Of a stretch of 36,407 nucleotides of DNA, positions 16,462 through 24,043 are shown piece by piece (within the stretch, counting starts at the first letter, position 1; each line of letters starts with the position of its first letter). Both the position numbers and the translations under genes were made by a program. This stretch comes from Synergistaceae bacterium (GTDB taxonomy: Bacteria; Synergistota; Synergistia; Synergistales; Synergistaceae), in assembly GCA_031289955.1 (NCBI GenBank), contig JAITOL010000018.1, forward strand, positions 1 through 36,407, written 5' to 3'. Below the pieces are notes generated by a model, which was not told the DNA's origin, searched no databases, and saw only the letters and a list, made by a program, of their open reading frames with translations.

Positions 16462-17910
16462 TCAAATCCGCCAGAATCGCGGAGTGAATATCACCATCAG
16501 CGTGAATATTTCGAGCCTGCCGCAGAGCATCAGGAATATGTAGACGCACTTGACCGCGTCGGGCAGGGACGAATATCCCTCCGTCGGGCCGGCCATTCCG
16601 AAGCCCGGGCCCACGTTGCCGAGCGTCGCGGCGACCCCGGATATCGCGGTCGTCATGTCGAGCCCGAACAGCGTGAGAAGCACGAAGCCAACGGCGAATA
16701 TTCCCATATACGCGGCAAAGAACGCGAAGCACGAGGCGACGACGCCGGCGTCCACGGGTTTGGAACCGATTCTCGTCGGCACTATGGCTCGCGGATGAAT
16801 CCTCCGAGAGAACTCGGCCGTTATATGTTTCAAGATTATGAGCACCCTTACGCAGGTTATGCCGCCGGCCGTCGATATCGCGCACCCGCCGCAGAACATC
16901 AGCGTGAGCATGAGAAAGCGCACCGACGCCGGCCAGACGTTGTAGTCGGTCGTGAAAAACCCGCATGTCGAGAGCATGCTCACTGTGTGGAAAAAACCCT
17001 CCGTGACGGATTTGAGCGGCGAGTCGAATATCCCATCGCGGTAGAGCAAAATTGATGCCGCAACTCCGAACGATATGAGGACTCCGATGTAAAAACGTAG
17101 CTCGGGGTTTTCCTTGAGGCGGGTTCCGCCTTTATTTGTCACGAGCGTATGAAAAAACGTGAGGTTTGCCGCAGAGAGAAAAAGAAATATGGCGGTGATC
17201 CATTTGACGTAGTTGCCGGTGAAATGTCCCACGTTGTCGCTGTAGGGCGAAAAGCCTCCCGTCGCGAGCGTGCTGAACGACAGTGTCAAAGAGTCGAAAA
17301 TGTCGAGCCCCCCCAGCGACAACAGAAATATCTCGGCCGTCGTGAGCGCCAGGTATGTTTTGCAGAGAAACGCCGCCGTCTGTTGTATGCGTGGAGTTAG
17401 CCTCTCATGTATCGGGCCGGATACCTCCGCCTTATAAAGCTGCATGCCGGCCGCCGACATGGGGAAAATGGCGAGCGTCAGCACCACGACCCCTATGCCC
17501 CCGAGCCACTGTGAAAAGCTGCGCCACAACAATATGCCGCGCGGCATCGACTCGATATCCCTCAAAACCGTGGCCCCTGTCGTCGTAAATCCGGACACGC
17601 CCTCGAATATCGCGTCCAGAAAGCCCGCGGTCCCTGAATAAAAATATGGCAGCCCCACCACCGCGGAAGCCGTCGCCCATGAACAAGCCACGGACAATAT
17701 CGCCTCCCTCGCGGTCATCATCGAGCAGCTGGAGTCCCTGCCCGCGTAATACAGCGCCGCGCACAGAACCGTTCCGGAGGCGAACGAAAGGGACATGGCT
17801 CGCAGGCCGGCGCCGCCTTCGAGTGCGCTCCAGACGATTGGAAACAAAATCGCGACGGTCACAGCGGCCGTCGTCGTCGCGATGAATCGCGCCACCGGTC
17901 TGAAGTTCAA
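16462..17910 (-). CDS. trkH: TrkH-family potassium channel subunit (second copy)
   Basis: Membrane-embedded K+ pore subunit. The 482-residue protein is highly hydrophobic with the four pore-loop repeats of the Trk/Ktr/HKT family: SGFTTTGATVL, ATGGFSPYSDN, STCGFFTTDYN and GNVGPGFGMAG, the glycine in each forming the selectivity filter. It starts at TTG 17910, whose bases overlap the TGA of trkA by four nucleotides, so both are coupled. It differs clearly in sequence from the trkH copy at 19297, so the two are old paralogues. Confidence 0.93.
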   Translation of the reverse strand: MNFRPVARFIATTTAAVTVAILFPIVWSALEGGAGLRAMSLSFASGTVLCAALYYAGRDSSCSMMTAREAILSVACSWATASAVVGLPYFYSGTAGFLDAIFEGVSGFTTTGATVLRDIESMPRGILLWRSFSQWLGGIGVVVLTLAIFPMSAAGMQLYKAEVSGPIHERLTPRIQQTAAFLCKTYLALTTAEIFLLSLGGLDIFDSLTLSFSTLATGGFSPYSDNVGHFTGNYVKWITAIFLFLSAANLTFFHTLVTNKGGTRLKENPELRFYIGVLISFGVAASILLYRDGIFDSPLKSVTEGFFHTVSMLSTCGFFTTDYNVWPASVRFLMLTLMFCGGCAISTAGGITCVRVLIILKHITAEFSRRIHPRAIVPTRIGSKPVDAGVVASCFAFFAAYMGIFAVGFVLLTLFGLDMTTAISGVAATLGNVGPGFGMAGPTEGYSSLPDAVKCVYIFLMLCGRLEIFTLMVIFTPRFWRI

Positions 17911-19280
17911 TCCGTGCTTACCCCCAGAGCTTCGAGCGTTTCATTTATCACCTCTAGCGTCGAGAACATGATGACCCTGTCTCCCGCGTTGAGGCTCGAC
18001 GTTCCCGTCGGTATGAAAAGATCCCGCGAACGCTCCCTGCTCACGAGTCCAAGCAGAGATCCGGTCGGCAGGGAGAGATCCTTCAGTTCCACCCCGATTG
18101 CCGGGCTGTCCTCGGGTATCGTTACCTGGATCGTCTCGGCCCCTATCTGGTCGAGCATCGCGAGAGTGCTCGCGTGGCCCGGATATCTGACCGCGCTTAT
18201 CAGCACGCTCGACAGCGCGTCGTTTCTGCTCACTACCGCGTCCACCGGGATCGACTCCGACAGCCTCATATAGTTCTTCCTTCTGATGACCGCTATGCTC
18301 TTGCGCGCGCCGAGCGACTTCGCGAGCGTCGCCAGTATCAGGTTGACCTCGTCGCTCTCCGTCGCGGCGACGAATCCTCCGGCGTTCGCTATGCCCTCCT
18401 GTATGAGCAGCTCCTCGTCGGCCCCGTCTCCCCACAGCATTGTCACTTTCGGAAGCTCGCCGGCTATTCGCCTGCATTTCTCCCTGTCTATATCTATAAT
18501 GCGAATGTCTATGCCCTTCATCCCCCGCTGGAGCAGAAGGGCCGTCTGGAAGCCGACCTTGCCGGCGCCGACTATCATGACGCGCTTTAGTTTCTTCGCC
18601 TTGTGCGGCTGGTACAGCTCCGCTATCTCCTGAATCTGGTCGAGATAGCAGAACGAGTAGCAGAGATCGCCCGCCTGAAGCTCGTCCGCAGCGCGAGGAA
18701 TGAAGCCCTCGTCTCCGCGCTGAACGTAGACTACGATCGTGACGAGCGAGGGATTTCGGCGTCTCATCTCCAGCAGCGCTACGCCGCACACGGGGCTGTC
18801 CTCCTCGACTCGGAACGCGTATATGCCGGCCTTCTCGTCGAACTCGGACGAATAGACCGCGCTCTGCGTCTCCAGCAGGTTTTCTATCTCCCGCGCTACG
18901 CTCCGTTCGGGGGAGACCATCATATCTATGCCGAGGTCGCGGCTCCACGCGTCGGTGTCGGTGAACTCCATTCCAACGGCCCGGGAGATTACCCTCGCGA
19001 CGCCCATTTTTTTAGCGATCCAGCACGCGAGGATGTTGACCTCGTCACGACTCGAACAAGCTATGAGCATCTCCACGTCGCAATCGGGTTTGACGCCCGC
19101 CTTCTCCAGCACGTTCGGCCTGGCGCCGTTGCCGCGGACGACCATCACGTCGAGGTCGTTTTCGGCCTTTGCCGCTCGCTCCGGGTTTTCCTCCACTATA
19201 ACGATATCATGACCGTCATGAGAGAGGTTGCGGGCAACGCTGAAACCTATCTCTCCCGCGCCGACTATAACGATGTGCAA
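17907..19280 (-). CDS. trkA: Trk potassium uptake regulator TrkA
   Basis: Peripheral cytoplasmic gating ring protein that binds NAD(H) and nucleotides and regulates TrkH. The 457-residue product holds two RCK halves, each with a Rossmann domain and a TrkA_C domain. GAGEIGFSVARNLS begins the first and GAGKVGFQTALLLQ the second (about residue 238). The start is TTG 19280 eight bases after GGAGG, giving the classic MHIVIVGAGEIG. It lies between two trkH genes in one leftward operon. Confidence 0.96.
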   Translation of the reverse strand: MHIVIVGAGEIGFSVARNLSHDGHDIVIVEENPERAAKAENDLDVMVVRGNGARPNVLEKAGVKPDCDVEMLIACSSRDEVNILACWIAKKMGVARVISRAVGMEFTDTDAWSRDLGIDMMVSPERSVAREIENLLETQSAVYSSEFDEKAGIYAFRVEEDSPVCGVALLEMRRRNPSLVTIVVYVQRGDEGFIPRAADELQAGDLCYSFCYLDQIQEIAELYQPHKAKKLKRVMIVGAGKVGFQTALLLQRGMKGIDIRIIDIDREKCRRIAGELPKVTMLWGDGADEELLIQEGIANAGGFVAATESDEVNLILATLAKSLGARKSIAVIRRKNYMRLSESIPVDAVVSRNDALSSVLISAVRYPGHASTLAMLDQIGAETIQVTIPEDSPAIGVELKDLSLPTGSLLGLVSRERSRDLFIPTGTSSLNAGDRVIMFSTLEVINETLEALGVSTD

Positions 19281-19296
19281 AACGCATACCTCCAGT

Positions 19297-20781
19297 CTAA
19301 TCGCGTGCTTCTTCGAACCATATTACACCCTCGCGCCAGAACTCGCCCGAGAACAGCGCGAATACCGTGTAGAGCTCCAGCCTTCCGCTCATCATGAGAA
19401 AAGAATAAATCCACTTCGCCCCCTGCGCCTGTGATCCGAAATTATACTTGGGACCGAGATTGCCGAAAGCGGGGCCCACGTTGCCGAGCGCCGAGGCCAC
19501 CCCGGATATGGCCGCTATGAGGTCGGTCTCGAACAGCGAGATTGCGAACGTGCCGGCCGCGAAAACTATCAGGTAAAGGCCTGTAAATGCCATGCACGAC
19601 GACACGACGGCCGGGTCGAGCGTGGTTGTGCCTATGGGATATATCAGCACGGAACGCGGGTTGAGGGTGCGCGACAGCTGACGGGCTATCTGCCGTCCGG
19701 TAACGAGCAGCCTTATATGCTTTATTCCGCCGGACGTAGAACCGGCACAGCCTCCGAGGAACAGGCAGATAAAAAGCAGCGACTTTGTGACGTACGGCCA
19801 CATTTCGTAATCGGCGGACACGAAGCCCGTCGTGGTGACGAGGCTCGTCACTTGAAACGCGCCATACCGCAGCGCGTCGAAAAACGAAAGATAAAGTCCC
19901 CCCGCGTACAGCGCGACCGATATTGCGAGGCTTGTCGACGCCACGACGAAGAAGTAGAACTTGAACTCGGGATCCGTGAAAAAGTTTTTGAGCGTTTTGC
20001 CCCTTAGCGCGCGGATATACAGCACGAAATTCGCGCCGGACAAGAACATGAAGAGCGTTATGATCCATTCGACGTATGGGTCTTTGAAGAAAGCGACGCT
20101 TGTCGAATGTGTGGAAAATCCCCCGGTCGAGATGGTCGCCATCGCGTGGTTTATCGCGTCGAAAAACCCCATGCCCATCAGGCAGAGACATACCGTCAGA
20201 ATAGTTGTGAGGGCGAAATATACGGACCAGAGCGCTATAGTGGTCTGCCGGAGGCGTGGCGTCACTTTTTCGTGGACGAGGCCCGGGGACTCGGCGCTGA
20301 ACATCTGAAACCCGCCTATGCTCGTAAACGGCAGCATGGCGAGCGTGAGGACTATGATGCCCATTCCTCCGAGCCAGTGCGTTATGGCCCGCCACGTCAA
20401 AAGCCCCCGAGGCAGTTCGTCGAGCGACGGGAATATCGTTGCCCCCGTCGTCGTATAACCGGACATGCTCTCGAAAAACGCGTCGGTAAACGTGGGCGCC
20501 GCCCCGTCGAGCCAGTAGGGAAAGGCGCTGATGAAGCTCGCTGTTATCCATGCGGCGGCAACGGAAGCGATCACGTCCCGCACTCTCATCCGAGACATAT
20601 CGGCCCGTCTCCCGCCCAGGTAGAGCAGAAAACCCACGAAAACGCCGATCATGAGCGAGGCGGCGAAAGCGCGCGCGTCTCGTCCATTTATGGCGCAAGC
20701 ATAGGCGAATGGGATCAACATCCATCCGGAGATGATGAACGCGACGATACTTAAAAATTTCAGAACAACGCGAAATCTCAA
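19297..20781 (-). CDS. trkH: TrkH-family potassium channel subunit (first copy)
   Basis: K+ translocating subunit of 494 residues with ten or so membrane segments and four filter-containing pore loops: SGYTTTGATIF, STGGFSTHSTS, TTTGFVSADYE with GSTSGGIKHIR behind it, and GNVGPAFGNLG. The start is TTG 20781, ten bases after GGAGG. It ends 16 bases before trkA. It may be cotranscribed with the esterase gene 90 bases upstream; no convincing promoter was found in that gap. Confidence 0.94.
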   Translation of the reverse strand: MRFRVVLKFLSIVAFIISGWMLIPFAYACAINGRDARAFAASLMIGVFVGFLLYLGGRRADMSRMRVRDVIASVAAAWITASFISAFPYWLDGAAPTFTDAFFESMSGYTTTGATIFPSLDELPRGLLTWRAITHWLGGMGIIVLTLAMLPFTSIGGFQMFSAESPGLVHEKVTPRLRQTTIALWSVYFALTTILTVCLCLMGMGFFDAINHAMATISTGGFSTHSTSVAFFKDPYVEWIITLFMFLSGANFVLYIRALRGKTLKNFFTDPEFKFYFFVVASTSLAISVALYAGGLYLSFFDALRYGAFQVTSLVTTTGFVSADYEMWPYVTKSLLFICLFLGGCAGSTSGGIKHIRLLVTGRQIARQLSRTLNPRSVLIYPIGTTTLDPAVVSSCMAFTGLYLIVFAAGTFAISLFETDLIAAISGVASALGNVGPAFGNLGPKYNFGSQAQGAKWIYSFLMMSGRLELYTVFALFSGEFWREGVIWFEEARD

Positions 20782-20870
20782 AGCGTTACCGCCTCCTTGC
20801 GTGATAATACCACAACGGCACGGACATGCGGCCGAGCGTGTCGTACAGGGATTCGCTTAAATGCCCCGGC

Positions 20871-21431
20871 TCACTTGATTATCGAACGCAGAATGTCGTT
20901 TACCTCCGGCGTGAAGCCGAGCCGATGCGAGCCCTCTTCTATTTCGTAGATGTGACATCCTTTGGGAAGCAGCGGTTTTGTGACAACGTCATGCCGCAGC
21001 AGCTCGTCGCGTCCTCCCAGCAGGACGTGCAGGTTGTCGGCGCCGCCCCGTTCGTAATAGGAATCGAGGCTGTCGTAGTAGTACAGGCCGAAGAGCTCGT
21101 GATACCTCCTGCACATCTCGAGCGGCAAGCCCTCCATCGAGCCGAGCGACAAAAAGGGTACGAAAGCGGGGTTTATGAGGATCGCTTTGATATGCGGGTA
21201 AATTCTGTTGAGCAGCGCCGCGAAAAAACCGCCGAGGCTGCTGCCCAATGCGTAATCGGCATCGCGCGCCACGCCCGATATGTTGTCCAAAATGTCGCGC
21301 GGCAGCGCGTGTTCATAGTCGAACGTGGGGGAATAAATCTCGTGATCCGTTACGTTGTCTCTTATCCACGCGTATTTTGAATTGTCTCCCGAGCTGGCGA
21401 GACCGTGAACGTTTATTATCATCCCGCTCAT
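20871..21431 (-). CDS. YqiA/YcfP-like alpha/beta-hydrolase (esterase)
   Basis: Small cytosolic alpha/beta-hydrolase of about 186 residues. INVHGLASSGDNSKY is the oxyanion-hole strand, GSSLGGFFAALL is the nucleophile elbow (Ser in G-S-S-L-G), LLGGRDELL supplies the acid residue and EEGSHRLGF the catalytic histidine. This arrangement is typical of the YqiA group, whose natural substrates are unknown. ATG 21431 follows GGGAGGAG closely; a second ATG nine bases on is an alternative. It precedes the trk operon on the same strand. Confidence 0.85.
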   Translation of the reverse strand: MSGMIINVHGLASSGDNSKYAWIRDNVTDHEIYSPTFDYEHALPRDILDNISGVARDADYALGSSLGGFFAALLNRIYPHIKAILINPAFVPFLSLGSMEGLPLEMCRRYHELFGLYYYDSLDSYYERGGADNLHVLLGGRDELLRHDVVTKPLLPKGCHIYEIEEGSHRLGFTPEVNDILRSIIK

Positions 21432-21539
21432 TTCTCCTCCCGATTCATGTGGCTTAGCGTATCTTACAACATTTTGGCGGCAGGTGGAATCTCGGGCCAC
21501 ACGGCGGCATGTTTTTACCCTCAAATAGCGCGTCTGGTA

Positions 21540-21568
21540 TTGACAAGGCGCGGCGCAATTTATACAAT
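21540..21568 (+). promoter_or_regulatory. Promoter of tRNA-Arg
   Basis: Consensus TTGACA (21540-21545), 17-base spacer and TACAAT (21563-21568), about 30 bases before the mature tRNA 5' end. Confidence 0.85.
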
Positions 21569-21598
21569 TCTCAAGTTATGCGAACGTAACGCTGATAC

Positions 21599-21675
21599 GC
21601 GCTCGTAGCTCAGTAGGATAGAGCGACGGCCTCCTAAGCCGTAGGTCTGCGGTTCGACTCCGCACGAGCGCGCCA
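21599..21675 (+). tRNA. tRNA-Arg (anticodon CCT, reads AGG)
   Basis: A full cloverleaf is readable: acceptor GCGCTCG with CGAGCGC, D-stem GCTC/GAGC, anticodon stem ACGGC/GCCGT with loop CTCCTAA (anticodon CCT at 21633-21635), T-stem TGCGG/CCGCA with loop TTCGACT, discriminator G and an encoded CCA. It is a single-gene unit with its own promoter and terminator. Confidence 0.97.
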
Positions 21676-21683
21676 CTGATAAC

Positions 21684-21722
21684 AAGGGTTCAGGGGTTTT
21701 GCTCCTGAGCCCTTTTGTTTTT
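21684..21722 (+). terminator. Terminator of tRNA-Arg
   Basis: Eleven-bp stem (AAGGGTTCAGG with CCTGAGCCCTT, one G-T pair), nine-base loop, then TTTGTTTTT. Confidence 0.9.
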
Positions 21723-21753
21723 CAGACTCCGTATAGACTCCGAGGTGGGAAGG

Positions 21754-21783
21754 CAAAAAAATAACCCCCTGCGCGGGGGGTTA
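21754..21783 (-). terminator. Leftward terminator, probably of mtaB
   Basis: Nine-bp stem TAACCCCCT/GGGGGGTTA with a GCGC loop. Read on the minus strand it is followed by a seven-T run, the classic terminator form, so it most likely ends the mtaB transcript. Confidence 0.75.
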
Positions 21784-21784
21784 G

Positions 21785-21934
21785 CTGAGGCGCTCTGATT
21801 GGTTTGACTATTTTTGCTATTTCGCCGTTGCGGACGCAATTATGAGCGGCGGCGAAGCGGACAATTTTATTAAAAGCAAAGCCGCGCGCGTAAGGGAGAT
21901 ATTGCCGCAACACGAATCGTTCAACGAACACTAA
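21785..21934 (+). pseudogene. Orphan small ORF, possible 3' remnant of a gene
   Basis: An open frame of 49 codons runs from CTG 21785 to TAA 21932-21934, with an internal ATG at 21842 giving 30 residues (MSGGEADNFIKSKAARVREI and on, ending NEH). The composition (WFDYFCYFAVADA then charged residues) looks like a real protein C-terminus, but I do not recognise the family. The stop codon lies inside the stem of a hairpin ending in TTTT on the plus strand, the usual arrangement at the end of a real gene. No proper start or ribosome binding site for a full gene is present upstream, so it may be a decayed remnant. Confidence 0.35.
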
Positions 21935-21966
21935 AAGCCGGGATAACCCGGCTTTTAGTGTTTTCA
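21927..21966 (+). terminator. Long perfect inverted repeat with terminator form
   Basis: A 16-bp perfect stem (21927-21942 with 21947-21962), ATAA loop, followed by TT on top of the stem's own TT on the plus strand. It lies 27 bases beyond the mtaB stop and contains the stop codon of the opposing small ORF. Confidence 0.75.
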
Positions 21967-21993
21967 ACCTTTAACGCGAATCGCTTGCGGGGG

Positions 21994-23379
21994 TTAGAAT
22001 TTCAGGTCGTATTTTGCCGGGTCGAGCTTGTCGCAGTCGTCCGCGACGTCCTCGATCAGTTCCTCTACGGTTCCGGGGAGAGCGCCGACGGAGTCGATCA
22101 GTTTATTGAGCCAGTCTTTCTCTTTGTCGTTGATGCGGAGTTTGCCATCTTTGACGGCCTTCGCCATGGAGGCCAACGCTAGTTCGGCGGCTTTTTTAAC
22201 GCGGTTGTAATGCCCGGTCTCGGCGACTATGCCCTTTGATATTTCCAGAACCACGTCCGGGCGGAGAACCCAGGCGTGCGGGTCGAGGCAGCTGTCCGAA
22301 TCGGCGTGGAGGTCGCGGATCAGCAGGGCGGTTTCTTTGCCCTTTGCCTTCGCTTCGTTCATCAGGCGGCAGTCGTACGCCAACAGTTCGAAATACGCGA
22401 CGGGCGCTATGCCGCTCAATAAATTTACATTCTGCACGGATTCGTTGGACCACAGATCGGCCACGCATATCGCCACGTTTCCGCACGAGCTCAAATGTGC
22501 GCATGAGGCGGCCCGTCCCTCCATGGATATCGGGTTGCCGGTTATCGCCTTGATGTAGGGCCCCTCGTAGCCGCAGTCTTTGTCGGGGCCGACCGCGCCG
22601 TTCTCCATAGCTACGAGGCTGCGAACCGCGCACATGACGCGATCCGTCGCCGCGAAAACGCGCGGGATGTAATTTTTTTCAGCAAGAACCATCGCTGTGT
22701 TGGCAAGCCCGCAGGCAGTGTCTCCCGCCGCTATGGTCCCGTGTTTGTCCGCGATATTGCTGATCGCGGTCCATATTACCTCCATGTCCCGGCAGCCCAG
22801 CACGGACAGCGCGAAAACAGCTTTTTTGACGTCGCAGAACATAAGGGCGTCGTCGTGAACTTCTTTGCCGCCTATCGTCTCGATGGCGAGAAGATCCGCG
22901 CCAGCCTTCGCGCTGCCCTCGAATACCTCCATCGTCTCGTCCCAGCGGTTGCCGCGCCACATATGGACGAGTCCCTCGCCCTCGCGGTTGTCGTTGGGGG
23001 TGATCCGGACCGCGCCTTTGATCCCGAGTTTCGCCTCGTGCTCTTTGATTATATCGACCACGACTTTGCAGACCTCTATTCCCCATTTCGGATTAAACGT
23101 CATATCCGGGAGGGTTTCGATCTCGGCGACAAACCCTGGACATTCAAGTTCGTGCGCCCGCACGCATGTTTTTGTGATTATCTCCCTGTAGTTTTCTATC
23201 GCCTCCGGCCAGGTCGAATCGTTCAGCGACATCGTGGGCAGCGTGAAATTCAACTCCGGATACATCGTGCCACCGCCTATGACCATCCCGTTTTTCAGCG
23301 TCACCGGGTTTTTCGCCGTGCCGAAGATAAAATCGTCGATATCTGTGTAAGCTGTGGTGTGAAACTCTTTCTTTGCCAT
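21994..23379 (-). CDS. mtaB: Methanol:corrinoid methyltransferase MtaB-like
   Basis: Zinc enzyme that activates methanol and transfers its methyl group to the Co(I) corrinoid of MtaC. The product has 461 residues, essentially the same as the Methanosarcina MtaB. Zinc ligands are conserved: Glu167 in LAIETIGGKE, Cys223 in AAGDTACGLANTAM and Cys269 in GPDKDCGYE (Glu164/Cys220/Cys269 in M. barkeri, from memory). ATG 23379 follows GGAGG by ten bases. Upstream on the same strand lies a cobalamin riboswitch with a transcription terminator. No mtaC (corrinoid protein), mtaA or reactivase gene is within the window, which is unusual because mtaB and mtaC are normally adjacent. A related substrate instead of methanol cannot be excluded. 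Confidence 0.93.
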   Translation of the reverse strand: MAKKEFHTTAYTDIDDFIFGTAKNPVTLKNGMVIGGGTMYPELNFTLPTMSLNDSTWPEAIENYREIITKTCVRAHELECPGFVAEIETLPDMTFNPKWGIEVCKVVVDIIKEHEAKLGIKGAVRITPNDNREGEGLVHMWRGNRWDETMEVFEGSAKAGADLLAIETIGGKEVHDDALMFCDVKKAVFALSVLGCRDMEVIWTAISNIADKHGTIAAGDTACGLANTAMVLAEKNYIPRVFAATDRVMCAVRSLVAMENGAVGPDKDCGYEGPYIKAITGNPISMEGRAASCAHLSSCGNVAICVADLWSNESVQNVNLLSGIAPVAYFELLAYDCRLMNEAKAKGKETALLIRDLHADSDSCLDPHAWVLRPDVVLEISKGIVAETGHYNRVKKAAELALASMAKAVKDGKLRINDKEKDWLNKLIDSVGALPGTVEELIEDVADDCDKLDPAKYDLKF

Positions 23380-23460
23380 GTACAAAGTTCCTCCTCTATA
23401 TTGTGTTGAAATTCGGAAGCCATGCGGCTTCCGGTGCTGCGCCGGTGAATTCGGGGGAAT

Positions 23461-23491
23461 AAAAAAAAGACCTCCATATACACAGAGGCCT
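23461..23491 (-). terminator. Riboswitch expression platform: intrinsic terminator before mtaB
   Basis: On the minus strand an eight-bp stem (AGGCCTCT with GGAGGTCT, two G-U pairs) is followed by eight Ts. It sits between the aptamer and the mtaB ribosome binding site, as expected for transcriptional attenuation. The 3' strand of aptamer P1 (GAGGGCT) is nearly complementary to AGGCCTC of the terminator, so a mutually exclusive antiterminator is possible. A second hairpin (GGAAGCC-GCAT-GGCTTCC, about 23415-23432) lies closer to the start codon. Confidence 0.8.
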
Positions 23492-23552
23492 TCGCTTATT
23501 TGCGTACGACAAAGTGCGATAACACACAGAGGCGTAACAAGACAAATATACA

Positions 23553-23742
23553 GCCCTCGCTAAAAGCATCCGGTTGGGTTTCCTGACTTTCGTTCACCCT
23601 ACTCCCGCGCCTTCCCAGCTCCCTTGACAGGAGCCAGTGACATTATGCGGTTTCGTCCCGATTACAGTAGCGGGGCTGTTCTGGTTTCGCACCAGATTCC
23701 ACACGCCGGAACTTTGACGCTATTCAATTTTTTTAGCCGGGC
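23553..23742 (-). ncRNA. Cobalamin (B12) riboswitch aptamer
   Basis: Read on the minus strand, the conserved core elements appear in order: GGAATCTGGTGCGAAACCAG, CAGCCCCGCTACTGTAA, GTCACTG, GGGAAGGC and AGTCAGGAAACC. The P1 helix closes it: GCCC-GCTAAAA (23731-23742) pairs with TTTTAGC-GGGC (23553-23565). The element is about 190 bases, the normal size. It lies about 170 bases upstream of mtaB in the same orientation and ahead of an intrinsic terminator, so coenzyme B12 or a related corrinoid should control mtaB transcription. Confidence 0.95.
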
Positions 23743-23771
23743 GAATTTCTCCAGCCCCGCATATCGGAGCA

Positions 23772-23780
23772 ATTATATCA
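23772..23780 (-). promoter_or_regulatory. Extended -10 promoter of the riboswitch-mtaB unit
   Basis: On the minus strand TGATATAAT is a perfect extended -10 (TGnTATAAT). No good -35 is present, which extended -10 promoters tolerate. Transcription would start about 20-25 bases before the aptamer P1 helix. Confidence 0.6.
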
Positions 23781-23891
23781 CACAATATTGCCCGCCCTCG
23801 CGCTATGGCGAAAAAACAGCCGAAAAGAGCCTCTGAACGCTGTTCGGGTATGAACAAAAAAGTGAAATATTATAGTAATATTAAAGATGAT

Positions 23892-24043
23892 GTATTGGTA
23901 GTCATTCAGGCGGCATATGAGTTGGCGCGGCGCGTCGGGTGATATTTATCGACAATGGCCGCATAGCGGCGGATCTGCCGACGGGCGAGTTTTTTTCAGT
24001 CGATGACGTCAGGATTCAAAAATTTTTGCGGCATGTGGAGTGA
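23892..24043 (+). pseudogene. 3' relic of a GlnQ-type amino-acid ABC transporter ATPase
   Basis: Two adjacent frames together reproduce the C-terminus of polar-amino-acid ABC ATPases. Frame one (23892-23936) reads VLVVIQAAYELARRV, matching the usual VVVTHEMxFARxV. Frame two (23939-24043) reads VIFIDNGRIAADLPTGEFF and ends KFLRHVE, matching VIFIDxGRIxExGxPxxxF and the family tail. Between them about seven bases seem to be lost (the A-D-R of VADRV), causing a frameshift. Walker A, Walker B and signature motifs are absent, so the first ~190 residues are gone. The stop TGA overlaps the GTG of the dipeptidase gene, a fossil of translational coupling. It is non-functional as an ATPase. Confidence 0.8.

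Noticed and set aside
18603-19397. 264-codon plus-strand frame
   Set aside because: Lies antisense to trkA and trkH, which are unmistakable; high GC creates long shadow frames.
21720-21750. Possible attachment-site duplication of the tRNA-Arg 3' end
   Set aside because: Only a seven-base GACTCCG is repeated; this is too short and no integrase gene is present.
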